From assembly GCA_963752755.1 (NCBI GenBank), contig CAVVZJ010000014.1:186001-250000 (forward strand): 64,000 bases of DNA. Direction: 5' to 3'. The DNA is from CAVVZJ01 sp963752755. GTDB taxonomy: Bacteria > Planctomycetota > Planctomycetia > Isosphaerales > Isosphaeraceae. The translations under genes were made by a program, and so were the position numbers. This document shows, one piece after another, positions 26,165-34,453 of the stretch (positions are counted from its first letter, which is position 1; each line of letters opens with the position of its first letter). The notes below the pieces were generated by a model. The model was not told the origin of the DNA. It worked only from the letters and a program-made list of their open reading frames with translations, and did no database searches.

Positions 26165-26226
26165 CGGGTGGCACTGGCGGCTTGCCCACGAGTGTCTTCT
26201 AACGGGCCGGAGCACCGGTGGTCAAG
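26165..26226. repeat. degenerate hairpin repeat replacing half of attC6
   Basis: GGGTGGCACTGGCGGCTTG at the left pairs imperfectly with GGTCAAGCCGC at the right, and the left arm closely matches the repeat at 24747. It occupies the position of the missing attC half and forms part of the 3' end of the membrane protein gene. Confidence 0.6.
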
Positions 26227-27095
26227 CCGCGAGGGCTACGGCCCGCGGCGAGCACGGCGACCACGATACCCGTATACGCGAACGAATCCGCGCCGATCTC
26301 CAGCGAATGCACCAGCCGGAGTTTCACGCTGAGCAGCTCATTCGGCATCACCAGTCCGGCAAGGCCGACCAGCGCCCAATGGGCCCAGCCTAGGGCGAGC
26401 CAGAGCCCGAGGCGGTTGCCCGTCCACCGCTCAATCACGGCGAGCGTCGGCAGCAGGAACAACACGCTGCGGATCGCCTGCACGCCGAGGATCGTACCCA
26501 TCGGCGGCACGATCAGCATGCTGTCGTCCGACGAGTACGAGTCGATCACGAGCGGCGCGATCAGCATGCCGAAGATGAGGTAGGCCGCGGGAAATGCGAG
26601 CCAGCCGACCGCCAGACGCCAGGCCAGTCCCCCGCCGGATCGATCATCGGCGAGGCCCGGCGCTTCGGTCCGGACCGGCGGGATCGCCACCAGCACGCCC
26701 GCGCAGAGCAGCGCCGGGAGCACTCCGCTGGCGGCGAGGTAGGCTTGCCCACCGATCCTGGTGAAGATCGTCATCTCGACGGCCGCGTTGGCCTCGTTCG
26801 CCAGGAAGATGAACGCGGCGAGCACCAACCAGCGGGCGAACAACCCTCCCCTGAGCCACCGCGACAGCGGCGCGACACCGAGGGAGATGAAAGCGGAACT
26901 GATCCATCCCTAGGCCACCAGTTGCCCCGTGCCCATGGCGTGAGGCAAGTTCGGCCGTTCGAGCGAGGACGATGCCAGGACGATCGAGGCGAGCGCCTGC
27001 CCGGCCACGTGCGCCGTCGCTGCCAGGGGCACAATCCACAAGGGCCGAACCCATCCCAATTCGGTATGCCTCTTCGACTTGGTACCCATCACCAA
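26199..27095 (-). pseudogene. multi-pass membrane protein with in-frame TAG (cassette gene)
   Basis: The frame is open from the ATG at 27095 to 26199 except for one TAG at 26910-26912. The first 61 codons (MVMGTKSKRHTELGWVRPLW, then one hydrophobic helix) and the 236 codons after the stop are in the same frame. About seven membrane segments in all, for instance LFARWLVLAAFIFLANEANA and LGLWLALGWAHWALVGLAGL. An internal ATG at 26843 could start a shorter protein. The C-terminus runs into the hairpin repeat at 26165-26226. Family not recognised. Confidence 0.6.
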
Positions 27096-27183
27096 AGGCT
27101 ACCTACCAGTGCTACCCGTTCGCCGCTAGGCCCCGGACCCAACGAGCGGCGGACAGCCCGACTGACCGCCATGAGCGGGGGCC

Positions 27184-27283
27184 GCCTAACGACCAAGCTC
27201 AGCGGACCGGCCCGCCGAGGGAAACCGTTGCGTAACCAAGAACCTCGCTGGCGGGCCGGGTCCGCTGCAGCGCGAGGTTAGGC
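27184..27283 (-). other. integron attC site 7
   Basis: GCCTAAC at 27184-27190 and GTTAGGC at 27277-27283; arms CTCAGCGGACCGGCCCGCC and GGCGGGCCGGGTCCGCTG; 100 bp; the loop is about 28 bases. Confidence 0.9.
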
Positions 27284-27706
27284 GGGGCACCCCGACTGGG
27301 GCTCGAAGACTCTGCCCCGACCACACGCCCGCGAACGGGGACATTCCGGTCCAGCCACCCACCGTAGGCTCTCAGTGCCAAGTGCAAGGTGATTAGCATC
27401 CCAGCGTTGACGACGAACGCGGCTATGACAAGACGGGTGGCAACGGTTCGCACGGCGACCTTTGGTCCGACTTCTGCTGTGAGCCCGAAAATGTCGACGA
27501 GAGCATAGGCGGTGCGACTGAGTACAATGGCCGCCCAAAGTCCGCAGATTATGAAGAGCCAGATGTTAGCAAACCCCAGAACCAGCGGTTCCCAGCGACC
27601 AAATCTCGCAGCAATCAGGAGGGCTTCCGGCCCGGCGATCAATGCGAGATTGGGAAAGAATAGTCGAGCGGACACATAGTAGAGGTAGGCGCGGTCGGCT
27701 TTCTCA

Positions 27707-28643
27707 GAGGCTATCCGGTAATCCTCAGAGTTTGTAAACTCTTACCAAGTCAGGAGGTCCGCGAGTTACACCAACGATGGAGCACACCCCGATGCGAAAG
27801 CCCTATCCCTCCGACCTCACCGACGAGCAGTGGCAGATCATCGAGCCGCTGATCCCCGTCAGCCGCGTGGGACGACCCCGGGAGGTCGAGATCCGGGAGG
27901 TGCTCAACGCCATCTTCTACCTCAACCGCAGCGGCTGCCAGTGGGACATGCTGCCCCATGACCTGCCGGCCCGGAGCACCGTCCACGACTACTTCCAGCA
28001 GTGGCGGGCCGACGGCACCTGGCAGCGGATCAACGATGCCCTGCGACAAGAGGTGCGTCAGGCCGCCGGGCGTGATCCGAACCCCAGTGCCGGGAGCATC
28101 GACAGCCAGACCGTCAAGGGGACCGAGATCGGGGGCGTGCGGGGGTACGACGGCGGCAAGAAGATCCGGGGGACGAAGCGTCACATCATCGTGGACACGT
28201 TGGGTTTGCTGCTGGTCGTGATGGTCACGGCGGCCTCGGCCGACGACGGCACGGCGGCCCCGGAGGTCTTGGGCCGACTGACCGCCGAGCACCGCACTCG
28301 GTTGGCGAAGTTGTGGGCCGACCAGAAGTACCACAATCAGCGCTGGAGTCCTGGTTGAAGAAGACGGGGGCCGGCTACGTGATCGAGGTGGTGGAGCGAC
28401 CTGTCGGTGCGAAGGGGTTCGTGCTGCTGCACCGTCGCTGGGTGGTGGAGCGGAGCTTCGCCTGGCTGGGGCGGTATCGCCGACACAGCCGGGACTACGA
28501 GAGGTCGCCCGAATCGAGCGAGGCAATGATCCAGGTCAGTTCGATTCATCGAATGCTTAGAATTTTGAAACCTGATCAAACGAAGAAGCCGGTTCCCTTC
28601 AAGTATCCCAGGGAAAAACGGAAATCAATTACCGGATAGCCTC
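27707..28643 (+). mobile_element. IS5-type element, 937 bp, with TCA duplication
   Basis: Terminal inverted repeats begin GAGGCTATCCGGTAAT on both ends. TCA is repeated at 27704-27706 and 28644-28646. The element interrupts the membrane protein gene of the attC7 cassette. Confidence 0.9.
27792..28639 (+). CDS. IS5-family transposase (frame change)
   Basis: DDE transposase of the IS5 group. From the ATG at 27792: MRKPYPSDLTDEQWQIIEPL, GCQWDMLPHDLP, SIDSQTVKGTEIGG (first catalytic Asp), KRHIIVDTLGLLL and the C-terminal VVERSFAWLGRYRRHSRDYE, which carries the catalytic Glu. The frame changes near 28340 between KLWADQKYHN and LESWLKKTGAGYVIE; IS5 relatives of this kind often split their transposase into two overlapping frames, so this could be natural. 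The stop lies inside the right terminal repeat. Confidence 0.85.
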
Positions 28644-29165
28644 TCAGTGCGAGGACAGATCTTGCTATAGAATGACAACATATTATTGAACATAAAAGCC
28701 GCAGCAGTTAGTCCCAGTGGGATAAGCAATTTTATAAACGTATGTTCAATGTTAGACAATTTCTCGATCTTCTCAAGTTGCCCCGAGGAAACATTAGCAT
28801 GAAGACCGAAAACCAATGATGCTCGGGATTTTTCGGCCTCCTTCGCGGCTGTGATCTCGCGCTGCATGGGAGTGGGCGGTAATTCGAAGAAGGTCTCGAT
28901 CACCCAAGTCGCGATGGAAAAGAAGACCGCGAGCAGGAAAAGCCCCCGGATCGCAAAGTCGAGTGGTCGGATTTTCAGTGAGCCAGTTGGGTCATCAAAA
29001 ATGAGTGAAGGAGACTGAAGAATCAATCGACGTTGTCTCCAATAAGAGGCTATGTCGAGGAATTCACCGAAAGCACTCTCCCGCCACTCATTGAATATTT
29101 TAGACACCATATCGAATCGCCTCTATCGAAACATATCGAATCGCCTCTATCGAAAACTCCCCGCC

Positions 29166-29255
29166 GCCTAACGCACAAGCTCAGCGGACCCGCCCGGTGA
29201 GCCATCGAGACCACCCCGGCGCCGCGGCGGGGTCCGCTGCAGCGCGAGGTTAGGC
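29166..29255 (-). other. integron attC site 8
   Basis: GCCTAAC at 29166-29172 and GTTAGGC at 29249-29255; arms CTCAGCGGACCCGCC and GGCGGGGTCCGCTGCAG; 90 bp, the shortest complete site. It is the one nearest the presumed integrase-proximal side. Confidence 0.9.
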
Positions 29256-29274
29256 GGCCCGTCCGACGCATGAA

Positions 29275-29298
29275 CATGCCCACGAAGACGTGGGCATG
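29275..29298. repeat. small hairpin between attC8 and the PEP-CTERM gene
   Basis: CATGCCCACG and CGTGGGCATG pair perfectly around AAGA. Could be the terminator of the PEP-CTERM gene or another member of the hairpin repeats found in these cassettes. Confidence 0.55.
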
Positions 29299-29332
29299 CC
29301 ACCCCGCCGCCCACGCCTTGTTCTCCCGCCCC

Positions 29333-30133
29333 TCATGCATCCTGACTCCGACGGCGCCAACTGTAGCCGAGCAGGGCAAGGCCGCCGAAGCCCAGCAGCA
29401 CGACGGAAGACGGCTCAGGAACGGCGAAGATTGTCCCGTTCAGTTCAAACGGCAATACATTGCCGTTCGCATCGTAGATATTATTCTTGAAAAGCTTGGG
29501 AGGCTTGTCATCCGGCACGAACTGGACGTCCGACTTCACCAGGATGCCGTCTTTGTTTTTGCTGTACGAGTAAATGGTCTTGCTAAGGGCTTCACCGTTA
29601 ACAAACCCCGATCCCATCGGGGTGACCTCCTCATTTCCCGGACTGCCGAACATGACCGTTTGGCCCGAGAGGACCGTGCCCGGGATCGTGACATTGATGG
29701 AAGCTGTATTGCTCCCGAGGGTCACGGCGTCGGTGAAAACGACATCGAAGGTCGTCGGCGAGGTTTCGGTGATCGTGGCGCTGCCGCTACCGTTCCAATC
29801 CTGGCCCCCGAAGCTGCCCGTGCTCGTCCAGGTGATCGGGCCCAGCGGAAGGTTCGAGAGATCGGTCGAGAGATAGGCGAGGCTGAGGCCCGGCCCGGTG
29901 AGCGTGCCCGTCCAAGTGGTTGCTGAGGAGGACGAGCTGTAGGTCAGGGTCGCCTCGGAGTCGGTGAACAGGGTGAAGAAGAAGGCGTCCGTGTCCGTCG
30001 CCGTCGATTGAATGAGGGCCAGGGCGTCGAAGGAAGTCAACAGGTCGGCGCGGGCCGAATTGGCTGCGCCCAAGGCGGTCAAGGCGACGACGGAGGCGAT
30101 GCCACGTGAGATGAAGCCCTTGAAGCCCTTCAT
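29333..30133 (-). CDS. PEP-CTERM exported protein
   Basis: An exported protein of about 266 residues. The ATG at 30133 follows a GGAGGAGGGAA ribosome site. The N-terminal signal is MKGFKGFISRGIASVVALTA ending ANSARA, the middle is Thr/Ser/Gly-rich beta sequence, and the C-terminus is the sorting signal VPEPSSVVLLGFGGLALLGY followed by basic SWRRRSQ, which exosortase would recognise. It ends 77 bases from attC8 in the array orientation and so may be the cassette associated with that site. No second site is visible on its upstream side, so its cassette status is uncertain. Confidence 0.8.
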   Translation of the reverse strand: MKGFKGFISRGIASVVALTALGAANSARADLLTSFDALALIQSTATDTDAFFFTLFTDSEATLTYSSSSSATTWTGTLTGPGLSLAYLSTDLSNLPLGPITWTSTGSFGGQDWNGSGSATITETSPTTFDVVFTDAVTLGSNTASINVTIPGTVLSGQTVMFGSPGNEEVTPMGSGFVNGEALSKTIYSYSKNKDGILVKSDVQFVPDDKPPKLFKNNIYDANGNVLPFELNGTIFAVPEPSSVVLLGFGGLALLGYSWRRRSQDA

Positions 30134-30747
30134 TTCCCTCCTCCTCCCCAGGTTCGAACCAGGCGCTCGCGACTTGGCCGTCCGACCACCGGACGGCACT
30201 CAGGCCACCACGTCCATTGAAAAAAGGACAACATGGCTGCTCACTCGCCTACGCCAGGGCACCCCGCTGCCGACCATCGCTCGTCCCTCAGTTGTTCATC
30301 GCCTGGTCCTCCGGATGGCCTAACCTGTTTGTCGACGTCCGAAACGACGTGTTATTCCACGTCCGCCATCACCCGTTAGCGCCGCGGGCGTGGGGCAATT
30401 GGCGATCGCCCGAGGCTAACGACATGCTGACGCGATTGCAATAGGCGACTCTCGAAGTTTTTGATGCGGCGGATGGCTGTGCTGGCGTTCCTCCCGATCC
30501 CCCATCGCCGCGCGAGCCGGGTCAAAGGCGTGGGGCCGGGGCCGAGTCGTCGCCACAGCGACGGCGTGCCCCGGGCGGGTGGCGCGCTGGGTCGTCGTCA
30601 CGGGGCGAGACCGGAAAGAATTCCGGAAAAGGGTGATAATCGCCCGCCCCCGTTTCGAGAATAAGGAGGAACGGGCGCGTCAACGTCCGCCGCGACCCGC
30701 CCCAGGCCGACCCCGATGCGACACCCTTGACGTGGAGGGCCCCTGCC
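30134..30747. other. about 610 bases without a supported gene
   Basis: Right-hand boundary of the cassette region. I see no integrase, no attI-like sequence I can defend and no clear gene. A perfect palindrome GGTTCGAACC is at about 30151-30160. Confidence 0.4.
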
Positions 30748-31995
30748 ATGACCCCGCAACCGCACGACGACGCGCCCGAGCCAATCGACCCCTTCGACCC
30801 CAAGTCCCTCGCCGCCGTCGGCATCCCCACGCCCCCCTTCCTGCGACCCAGGGCCACCGGACCCAAGACCGTCGCCGGCAAGGCCAAAAGTCGTGCCAAC
30901 GCCGTCAAGCATGGCCTCCGCTGCCAGGTCGTCGAACCCCCCGACCAGCGCGCCAGGATCGCCGAGCGGGTCGCCGAGTGGACCGACGCCCTCCGGCCAA
31001 CCGACGCCGTCCAGCGCTGGCTCGTCGCCCGAGCCGCCACCGCCTCCGTCCGACTCGACCGCTGCGTCGAACGCGAGAACCTCGCCCTCGAAGCCAACAC
31101 CGCCCAGGCCGAACGCGACTGGTTCCGCCGCCAGCGGGCCTGGGCCCGTCGCACCGGCGCCCGGCTCGACGACCAGCCTGAGAAGACCCATGCGAAGCTG
31201 CTCCGCTCGGCCCTCGGCTGCGACTGGCTGATCGCCCGACTCGACGACCTGGCCCGCGACCTCGCGGTCCCCGGCGGCTACTGGTCGCGGCCGGAATTCT
31301 TCCAGGCCCTGCGACTGCTCGGCCTCGACCCCCTGCGCATCCCGCCCGGTCATCCGGTCGTCGCCCAGCTTTATCGAGCCAGCCTCGCCGCCGACAAGGC
31401 GCCTGATCCGACCGAGGTCGATGCCTTCCTCGGGCTTGACACCCAGGCCCTCGACCCCGACGCCCGCGCCGCCGCGCAACGCACCCACCTGGGCCCGCGC
31501 GAGAAGGGCCGACAGACCTTGCTGGCGTTCGTGCGACTGGAGCAGCAACGTCTGCGCGAACTGCGCGCAGACTTGTGGGACGAGGTCGATGCCCCCGCCC
31601 TGGAAGCCGCCTGCGCCCTGGCCCGCACCTTCGACCCCAGCCCCGAGGCCTCCCTGGCCCGTCGCTACGAGTCGGCCAACGCCCTGGAGCTTCACCGCCA
31701 CCTCGCCGACTTCCACCGCGCCCGTCGCGAGACGCCACCGCCGCCCGACGCGGCGCCAAACGAACGTCAAGATGGGCAAGATTGCGTCGCAAATCCTCCC
31801 TCGGAAGATACTTCTGCAAGCGACGGCGGCGCATCCCCGGCGTCCCTGGGGGGTTCCGAGAGCGTCGGGAGAGCGGAATCGGGGCCTCTCGCAGCGGCGC
31901 CGGAGTCGACCCGGGCCGGAATCCTGCCGGGAGTACCGCCCACGCCGTCATCGAGAACCCCGTCCAGCGCGGCGAACCGGCCCGGGCACCCCTGA
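30748..31995 (+). CDS. protein with GPKT/NAxKHGL motif, unknown function
   Basis: About 415 residues from the ATG at 30748 (MTPQPHDDAPEPIDPFDP). Near residue 35-60 it has RATGPKTVAGKAKSRANAVK then HGL, a basic motif found at the N-terminus of many uncharacterised proteins in planctomycete and phage-related genomes. The middle is helical and Arg/Ala/Asp-rich; the C-terminal about 90 residues are low-complexity Pro/Ser/Gly. No catalytic motif seen. It stands alone next to the right edge of the cassette region. Confidence 0.6.
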   Translation: MTPQPHDDAPEPIDPFDPKSLAAVGIPTPPFLRPRATGPKTVAGKAKSRANAVKHGLRCQVVEPPDQRARIAERVAEWTDALRPTDAVQRWLVARAATASVRLDRCVERENLALEANTAQAERDWFRRQRAWARRTGARLDDQPEKTHAKLLRSALGCDWLIARLDDLARDLAVPGGYWSRPEFFQALRLLGLDPLRIPPGHPVVAQLYRASLAADKAPDPTEVDAFLGLDTQALDPDARAAAQRTHLGPREKGRQTLLAFVRLEQQRLRELRADLWDEVDAPALEAACALARTFDPSPEASLARRYESANALELHRHLADFHRARRETPPPPDAAPNERQDGQDCVANPPSEDTSASDGGASPASLGGSESVGRAESGPLAAAPESTRAGILPGVPPTPSSRTPSSAANRPGHP

Positions 31996-32269
31996 CCCGG
32001 CGCCCATTCCCGGCCCCCTCGCCTCTTGGATCGCCCCGACCCGGTCGGGGGCCGCTCCCGGTCCCATCGCCGGCCTGGACCGAATGGGCCAAACGCGGTG
32101 CGGTGATCCGGAATCGCCTGCGGAGGAAAAAGCCTGGTGTCCGATTCCATTTCAAAGGGGTCCAGTGGATGTTGTCACTTGCGGCCTGGCAAAGGTTTGA
32201 CAGGGTCATGCCTCAACCCTGGACCGACACCATGGACGACCTCGGCCGTTTTTGTGGAGAGACGCGGGG
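31996..32269. other. intergenic, no feature seen
   Basis: About 270 bases between two plus-strand genes without a supported gene or hairpin. Confidence 0.35.
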
Positions 32270-33299
32270 ATGACAAGGATCGGCGGTCGCGTGCTGGTGA
32301 CGGGAGCGGGCGGGTTCGTCGGGGGGCACGTCGCTCGCTTGCTGGCGACGGACGGGGTGAACGTCCGCGGATTGACGCGTCGCCCGCCGCCGATCGAGCC
32401 GGGCGACCCGACGATCGACTGGGTCGTCGGCGATCTCCGCGACCCGGCGACGCGTCGGCGGATCGTGGCCGACGTCTGGGGGATCGTCCACGCGGCCGGC
32501 TGGGTCAGCCTGGGTCGCGACCGCAAGAGGCAGGCGCGGGCGATCAACGTCGAGGCGACCGCCGCCTTGCTCGATGCGGCGGAGGCGGCCGGGGTCCGGC
32601 GACTTCGTCGCCACCGCGACGCTCTGGACCGTCGCCGCCGGCCACGCCGATTCCCCGGCCACGGAAGAATCGGCCTGGAACCTGGAACCCATCCGGAGCC
32701 CGTATTGCGACACCAAGCGCGAGGCGGAACGGCTGGTGCTCGGCCGCGATCGGGAGGGATTCCGCACGGTCGTGCTCTGCCCTGGCCTGGTCATCGGCCC
32801 GCGGGACGTCCGGCCGACCTCGACCCGGCTGCTCCTCGAAATGGCCGGTGCCCGCCTCGTCGCCTTGCTGCCGCGCGGCGGGATTCCGGTGGTCGATGCG
32901 GGCGTGGCGGCCCTTGCCCATCGCCGGGCGCTGGAAACCGAGGAGTCCGGGCGACGCTACATCGTGGCCGGTCCCTATCTCAGTTATCCCGAGATGGCCC
33001 GGCTGGTGGCCTCCGTCGCCGGTCATCCCCGGCGCCTCGTGATCGTGCCGGACGCCCTCCGGGCCCCGATCGCCGGGCTGGCCGGTCTGGTCGATCGGCT
33101 GGGGCTGGACCGTTCCGGCGATTTCTCGGCCGCCGCGGTCCATGGCGGCTTCCTCGCCTTGCATGCCAGCGGCGCCCGAGCCGATGCCGCCTTCGGGCTC
33201 GACCACCCGCCGCCGGTCCGCTCGGTCTTCGACGCGCTGGCGGACCACCAACGCTCCGGTCGGGCACCCTGGCTCGACCTGACGCCCCCGAGCGTCTAA
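32270..33299 (+). CDS. NAD-dependent epimerase/dehydratase-like protein (one frameshift)
   Basis: An extended-SDR protein of about 343 residues. From the ATG at 32270: VLVTGAGGFVGGHVARLLA is the NAD-binding Rossmann motif, DWVVGDLRDP and GIVHAAGWVS follow. The frame changes near 32600. The remainder includes the catalytic YCDTKREAERLVL (YxxxK) and VVLCPGLVIGPRD. Members act on nucleotide sugars, flavonoids or sterol-like compounds; the substrate is unknown. It is followed after about 90 bases by sppA on the same strand. Confidence 0.75.
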
Positions 33300-33385
33300 A
33301 ATGGGCCCAAGGCATGAGCAACGATTGAACCAAATCCCCCCGTCGCCCGGCCCGTGCCGCGACGACCAACGGGACCGAGGCCCTC

Positions 33386-34390
33386 ATGGAACAGATCCCC
33401 AACCGCGACATCCCCGGCGCCTCCCCGCCCGCGCCTCCGCCCCCGACGATCATCGTCGATCGCCGCGACCGGGGCGGCTGGGTCGGACGGATGTTTGGGC
33501 CGCTCGTCGTGCTGTTGCTCCTGGTCCTGATCTTCAAAGGGAGCCTGGGCACGGAGGGCAGCATCCCGGAACGCCTCGACGAGAAGTACGTCGCCGGCGA
33601 CACCACCGGCGCCAAGATCGCCATCGTCGAGGTCTCCGGCCTGATCCTCGATGGCGAGGTCGATTATGCGATCCGTCAGGTCCGCCAGGCGCGGGATGAT
33701 ACCTCCGTGCGGGCCATCGTGCTGCGAATCGACTCGCCCGGCGGCACGGTCTCCGGCTCCGACCGGATCTGGCGCGAGGTCCAGCTCTTGAAGGAGCGCG
33801 GCAAACCGGTCGTCGTCTCGATGGGCGGCCTGGCGGCCTCGGGGGGCTATTACGTGGCCGCCGCCGCCGACTACATCCTCGCCGAGCCGACGACCATGAC
33901 CGGCTCGATTGGGGTAATCCTCGAAGTCCCGATGTTCCGCGACCTGCTCGACAAGGTCGGTGTCGATTTCCAGACGATCAAGACGGGCAAGTGGAAGGAC
34001 TCGCCCTCGCTGTTCCATCCGATGAGCGACGAGGAACGCGAGCGCTGGAACCACGTCATCGACGTGGCCTATCAGCGCTTCGTCCGCGTGGTCGCCCAGG
34101 GCCGTTCCCTGCCGCTCGACCACGTCCTGCCGGTGGCCGACGGTCGGGTCTTCACCGCTTCCGAGGCCCTGGACGCCAAGCTCGTCAACGAGATCGGCTA
34201 CCAGGACGACGCGATCCTCCACGCCCAGCGCCTCGCCGGGATCGCGTCGGTCCATGTCGTCCGCTACGCCAAGCCGAAGAGTCTGGCCGAGACGTTGCTG
34301 GGTATTCACTCCCCCGAGCCGGGCCTGACGCTCGACCCGGATCTCTTCCTCAAGCTCCAGGCGCCCAAGATGCTCTATCTGGCTCGCTGA
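33386..34390 (+). CDS. sppA: signal peptide peptidase SppA
   Basis: A 334-residue membrane-anchored serine protease that degrades cleaved signal peptides and other membrane peptides. A Pro-rich N-terminus is followed by one transmembrane helix (FGPLVVLLLLVLIF, about residues 38-52). The S49 core contains LRIDSPGGTVSGSD, the nucleophile Ser152 in MGGLAASGGYYVA, and the Lys199/Lys202 region KTGKWKD with the general base. The length fits the short 36-kDa type. An IS5-type element lies 64 bases after the stop, before a hairpin terminator. Confidence 0.92.
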   Translation: MEQIPNRDIPGASPPAPPPPTIIVDRRDRGGWVGRMFGPLVVLLLLVLIFKGSLGTEGSIPERLDEKYVAGDTTGAKIAIVEVSGLILDGEVDYAIRQVRQARDDTSVRAIVLRIDSPGGTVSGSDRIWREVQLLKERGKPVVVSMGGLAASGGYYVAAAADYILAEPTTMTGSIGVILEVPMFRDLLDKVGVDFQTIKTGKWKDSPSLFHPMSDEERERWNHVIDVAYQRFVRVVAQGRSLPLDHVLPVADGRVFTASEALDAKLVNEIGYQDDAILHAQRLAGIASVHVVRYAKPKSLAETLLGIHSPEPGLTLDPDLFLKLQAPKMLYLAR

Positions 34391-34453
34391 GCGAGTCGGC
34401 GAGCAAGACTCTGAAAGGCTGATCGGAAGGATCGCATCCTCGCCCAGAGGTGA

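Larger units (their letters stand above)
27199..29110 (-). pseudogene. membrane protein gene split by an IS5-type element (cassette gene)
   Basis: Two minus-strand parts, 29110-28644 and 27703-27199, join in frame when the element and one TCA duplication are removed, giving a protein of about 324 residues. The N-terminal part has FAIRGLFLLAVFFSIATWVI and FIKLLIPLGLTAAAFMFNNM as helices; after the junction (RTE, then KADRAYLYYVSARLFF) come three more, including FANIWLFIICGLWAAIVLS. The frame continues into attC7, adding PPNLALQRTRPA. No family recognised. Confidence 0.75.

Noticed and set aside
18181..26912. Reassignment of TAG to an amino acid in this organism
   Set aside because: TAG is the natural stop of several genes here (for example 35436-35438 and 50371-50373), and no suppressor tRNA is visible; isolated nonsense changes or base errors are simpler.
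19693..29255. CRISPR array suggested by regularly repeated sequence
   Set aside because: The repeats are about 100 bp, imperfectly palindromic, hundreds of bases apart and separated by genes; no cas genes are present.
30140..30200. GGTTCGAACC, resembling a tRNA T-loop
   Set aside because: The flanking bases do not form a T-stem, acceptor stem or cloverleaf on either strand; it is only a short palindrome upstream of the PEP-CTERM gene.
30317..30380. Possible ninth attC site (GCCTAAC to a GTTAGCG-like end)
   Set aside because: The ends are about 64 bases apart, but the inner arms lack the CAGCGGACC complementarity found in all other sites, and the second end does not fit the core consensus well.
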